34,219 nucleotides of DNA, from assembly GCA_020850995.1 (NCBI GenBank), contig JADZDP010000157.1, positions 1 through 34,219 on the forward strand, in the 5' to 3' direction. Within the stretch, counting starts at the first letter, position 1. Each line of letters starts with the position of its first letter. Below are positions 31,474 to 34,219 of the stretch, in pieces. The translations under genes were made by a program, and so were the position numbers. Under the pieces are notes generated by a model that was not told the DNA's origin, searched no databases, and worked only from the letters and a program-made list of their open reading frames with translations. Source of the DNA: Deltaproteobacteria bacterium (GTDB lineage: Bacteria > Myxococcota > UBA727 > VGSZ01).

Positions 31474-31501
31474 TTGCCGCCGCGCGCGGCTGCGCTAACA
31501 A
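31474..31501 (+). promoter_or_regulatory. Promoter of the penicillin-acylase-like gene
   Basis: TTGCCG (31474-31479), a 16-bp spacer and TAACAA (31496-31501, context GCGC) are followed by six bases and the ATG at 31508. It lies back to back with the yccF promoter, the two -35 boxes 11 bp apart. Confidence 0.5.
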
Positions 31502-31507
31502 GCGCCC

Positions 31508-34045
31508 ATGCGCGCGCTCCCTACGCTCACCCTGCTCTCCCTGATCACCGCCTGCCACCCGCTCGCCTGCTGGCACCCGGCCGACCTGCCGAAAGACACG
31601 CCCCTCGTCTTGCAGTCGAGCGACCAGTGGCCCAAGGCCAAGGTGGAGGTGCGCCTCGACGAGCTCGGCATCCCGCACATCTACGGCGAGAGCGAGGCCG
31701 ACCTCGCCTACGCGCTCGGCGTCATGCACGCGCGCGACCGCATGTTCCAGATGATGCTCTACATCCACGCAGGGCAAGGGCGCCTCTCCGAGATCTTCGG
31801 CGCCGACTTCCTAGCCATGGACCGCGACAACCGCACCCTGCTCATGCACGGCATCGACGAGCAGCTGGCCGCCGCCTCGCCGCGCGACCGCGAGCTCGCC
31901 GAGGCCTACTGCGCGGGCGCCAACCAGGGCGCCACCATGGTGGGCAAGAGCGCCGAGATGAGCATCCTCGGCCTCGAGTGGGAGCCCATCACGCCGCGCG
32001 AGGTGCTCTCCGTGGCGCGCCTGCAGCAGTGGGACCTGAGCGTGGGCCTCTACGAGGAGATGGCGCGCTGGCGCCTCGTCAAGGCGCGCGGCGCCACCGA
32101 CCCGGTCGTCACCGAGCTCATGCAAGACACGCCATCGGGCGGCGTGCCCGTGGTCGCCGCCGACGAGCACGACGGCGCCGCCTTCACCGGTCCCTTGCCC
32201 GAGCCCTCGCTGCACCTCCCCGTGCAACAGAGCACGCCTGCGCCCGTGGTGGCGTCCACGCGCGCCACCGGCCTGCGCGCGCAGCTCGGGGCCGAGCTCA
32301 AAAGTTGGTTCGCGCGCGGCGGGCAGGGCGCCTCCAACTCGTGGTCGGTGGCAGGAGAGCACACCGCGGCGGGCGTGCCGGTGCTCGCCAACGATCCGCA
32401 CCTGCGCCACAGCGCCCCCGGCATCTTCTACATGGTGCACCTGGAGGGCCCCGACTTCTCGGTGGTGGGCGGCTCCTTCGTCGGCGTCCCCGACGTGCTC
32501 ATCGGCCACGGCCGGCACCTGGCCTGGGGCGTCACCACCGCCTTCGCCGACACCGTCGACGTGGTGGTACTGCGCACCCCCGAGGGCACCGAGGGCGTCT
32601 ACACCGTCGACGGCACCAGCTACGCCTTCGGTGAGCGCATCGAGCACTTCAAGCTCGGCAAGGGCGACGACGCCGAGGTGGTGACGCGCACCATCCAGAC
32701 CAGCATCTTTGGGCCCGTGCTCTTGCCCGACTGGGGCAGCGACGACGAGACGCCACCGCCGCTCTCGGGCGAGAAGCTCGCCGTGCAGTGGACCTTGACG
32801 CAGATGCCAGAGGAGATGGGCAGCCTGATCTCGGCCTTCTGGGACCTCGCGAAAGCGCACAACATCGACGAGGCCTTCGTGGCCACGCAGGAATTCGCTG
32901 CGCCCCCCCAGAACCTCAACATGGCCTTCACGGACGGCACCATCGCGTACCGCCTGAGCGGCGCCATCCCCGTGCGCGACGAGCAACGCGTCGACTTTCC
33001 GCGCGACGGCGGGCGCGCCTCCTCGCTGTGGGCCGGCCGCATGCCAGACGAGCAGAAGCCGCAGGCGACCAACCCGGAGAAGGGCTTCATCAACGCCACC
33101 AACCAGCGCATCGTGGAGAACGGCGTGGCGTCGCAGCAGTTCGTCGGCTTCGAGGGCGCGACCCCGTGGCGCGCCCTGCAGGTCGACGCGCGCCTGCGTG
33201 CCATGCTCGAGGCGGGCAAGCCCAGCACCGACGAGCTCTTCTCCATCCAGCAAGACGCCACCTTCCTCGAGGTGGCCACGCTCGGGCCCATCCTCGCCGC
33301 TCACTGCGGCACGCGGCCCATCGAGGGCCACGACCAGGCGCGCGTGCAGGACTTCTGTGACGCGGTCGGCGAGTTCGACGGCGTGTACGCGGTCGACGCC
33401 ATCGCCGCGCCCTACGCGCGATTGCGCCACGAGCTCTTCCTCGCCGCGCTGGGCGCGCACGTCGATCCCTTCCTGGCCGCCGACGTGTCGGGTGAGAGCT
33501 TCGTGCAGGGCGCGATGTTCGAGCTCATCCAGCGCGAGCACGAGGCGGGCGACACCGCGCTCTTCGACGACCCGGCGACCGCGACGCACGACGGCCTCGA
33601 CGTCTTCGTCACGCGCGCGCTCAAGCCCGCGCTCGACGCCGTGGTGAAGGACTTCGGCGGCGCCAAGGCCGACTGGCGCTGGGGCCGGGGGCACACCATG
33701 TCCTTGCGCGGCGCGCTCTCGTCGGCGCCGGGCATCGGTTTCTTGTTCGAGACAGCCGCGCGCGAGGAGGCGGGGCAGAGCAACACGCCGCGCGCCGAGC
33801 GCGGCGATCCGAACAACCACTTTCGCGTCACCAACGGCGCGGGCCTGCGCCTGATCGCCGAGATGAGCGACCCGCCGGTGGTGCGCATGATCAACGACTC
33901 GGGCCAGAGCGGCCACTTCGGCCACCGCCACCTCGAAGACCAGTACCCGCTGTGGTCGAAGGGCGAGCCGCGCGTGCTGTGGCTCGGCAAGGACGAGGTC
34001 GAGGCGCAGAGCGACGGCATGATGGACATCGTGCCCGCGCCCTGA
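31508..34045 (+). CDS. Penicillin-acylase-family (S45) hydrolase, lipoprotein
   Basis: S45 enzymes are Ntn hydrolases that cut amide bonds such as acyl-homoserine lactones, penicillins or cyclic lipopeptides after self-cleavage into alpha and beta chains. The 845-residue precursor has a lipoprotein leader ending LITAC (about residues 12-16). An alpha region follows with GIPHIYGES and A-L-G-V-M-H-A-R-D-R-M-F-Q-M (about 55-85). A linker comes next, then the self-processing site GQGA-S-N-S-W, where S276 would become the N-terminal nucleophile. LANDPHL and GHGRHLAWG follow in the beta chain. An RVTNGAGLRLIAEMSD segment and QSGHFGHRHLEDQYPLW close the domain, as in the family. The start is ATG 31508. 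The substrate cannot be told from sequence; anchoring suggests a periplasmic or surface role. Confidence 0.93.
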   Translation: MRALPTLTLLSLITACHPLACWHPADLPKDTPLVLQSSDQWPKAKVEVRLDELGIPHIYGESEADLAYALGVMHARDRMFQMMLYIHAGQGRLSEIFGADFLAMDRDNRTLLMHGIDEQLAAASPRDRELAEAYCAGANQGATMVGKSAEMSILGLEWEPITPREVLSVARLQQWDLSVGLYEEMARWRLVKARGATDPVVTELMQDTPSGGVPVVAADEHDGAAFTGPLPEPSLHLPVQQSTPAPVVASTRATGLRAQLGAELKSWFARGGQGASNSWSVAGEHTAAGVPVLANDPHLRHSAPGIFYMVHLEGPDFSVVGGSFVGVPDVLIGHGRHLAWGVTTAFADTVDVVVLRTPEGTEGVYTVDGTSYAFGERIEHFKLGKGDDAEVVTRTIQTSIFGPVLLPDWGSDDETPPPLSGEKLAVQWTLTQMPEEMGSLISAFWDLAKAHNIDEAFVATQEFAAPPQNLNMAFTDGTIAYRLSGAIPVRDEQRVDFPRDGGRASSLWAGRMPDEQKPQATNPEKGFINATNQRIVENGVASQQFVGFEGATPWRALQVDARLRAMLEAGKPSTDELFSIQQDATFLEVATLGPILAAHCGTRPIEGHDQARVQDFCDAVGEFDGVYAVDAIAAPYARLRHELFLAALGAHVDPFLAADVSGESFVQGAMFELIQREHEAGDTALFDDPATATHDGLDVFVTRALKPALDAVVKDFGGAKADWRWGRGHTMSLRGALSSAPGIGFLFETAAREEAGQSNTPRAERGDPNNHFRVTNGAGLRLIAEMSDPPVVRMINDSGQSGHFGHRHLEDQYPLWSKGEPRVLWLGKDEVEAQSDGMMDIVPAP

Positions 34046-34093
34046 GCGCGCTCGCGCGCCGCGGGGCAGCATGACGCGCGCGCGGCCGAGTCG

Positions 34094-34219
34094 CTAGTCC
34101 TCTCGATCCGAAGTTCGTAGGGGGTTCTCATCGTCGATTGGCGTGAGCACCCAGCCGAAGTCCTCCGCGAGCAGGGTGAGCGCGGTGTCGAGCTTCGTGC
34201 GCACGTCGGTCGGCTCCCA
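34094..34219 (-). CDS. 3' end of an unidentified gene cut by the window edge
   Basis: A minus-strand frame enters from the right edge and runs 41 codons to TAG at 34096-34094. The visible C-terminus begins WEPTDVRTKLDTALTL, continues LAEDFGWVLTPIDD and ends in a charged tail. It looks like a regular helix then strand, with normal codon use for this genome. There is too little to name a family. It is convergent with the acylase gene, with 48 bp between the stops and no clear terminator there. Confidence 0.6.
   Translation of the reverse strand, partial: WEPTDVRTKLDTALTLLAEDFGWVLTPIDDENPLRTSDRED

Overview
This is a very GC-rich window with an extreme G/C third-position bias, so long open frames run antisense to most genes. 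It looks chromosomal and bacterial. Myxococcota (the broad delta-proteobacterial myxobacterial group) is the best guess. The reasons are a C-terminal Cys/transmembrane/Arg tail of MYXO-CTERM type on a secreted hydrolase, many acidic lipoproteins and Cys-rich secreted repeat proteins, a soluble Ser/Thr kinase fused to an ATPase and TPRs, and a bacterial histone. This assignment is inference; no rRNA or marker gene is present.

Layout. (1) 1-165 is a noncoding left edge with an inverted repeat. (2) 166-1759, minus strand: a YqgE/AlgH-family protein and the tRNA thiolase TtcA. (3) 1872-4732, plus strand: two overlapping paralogous Cys-rich lipoproteins, the second with about 17 Cys-rich repeats. 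(4) 4779-4943, minus strand: a complete tRNA-His(GTG) unit with promoter and terminator. (5) 4994-9675: a translationally coupled pair, a GH15-like secreted hydrolase with a Gly-Glu linker and sorting tail, and an LTA-synthase-like membrane sulfatase-fold enzyme. (6) 9735-12710: three single genes, two lipoproteins around what appears to be a circularly permuted pyroglutamyl peptidase. (7) 12721-15110: a minus-strand Xaa-Pro aminopeptidase, a divergent small lipoprotein and a cluster of strong hairpins. (8) 15147-18658, minus strand: an enolase-superfamily enzyme behind a large protein with a clan-CD-like His/Cys pair and EF-hand-like loops. (9) 18742-24597: a DUF1579-like protein, then an aa3-type cytochrome c oxidase operon (diheme cytochrome c, 37-residue membrane peptide, subunits II, I, III, IV, a second III-like subunit and a small CxxC protein). 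(10) 24646-28908: the kinase-ATPase-TPR regulator, then a two-domain bacterial histone with an N-terminal MYND/ZZ-like zinc finger. (11) 28931-31427, minus strand: a zinc-ribbon SDR protein behind an orphan receiver, and YccF. (12) 31508-34045: a penicillin-acylase-family lipoprotein, then the 3' end of a minus-strand gene at the right edge.

Three observations stand out. The protein at 10660-11697 carries all pyroglutamyl peptidase motifs in circularly permuted order. The protein at 28219-28908 is a zinc-finger doublet histone. At least nine genes carry a TANNNT-like -10 hexamer, often preceded by GCGC, only 5-8 nt before the start codon. That implies routine leaderless transcription and decides several start codons. 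The respiratory operon is the only clear multi-gene pathway; the other loci are mostly single genes or pairs.
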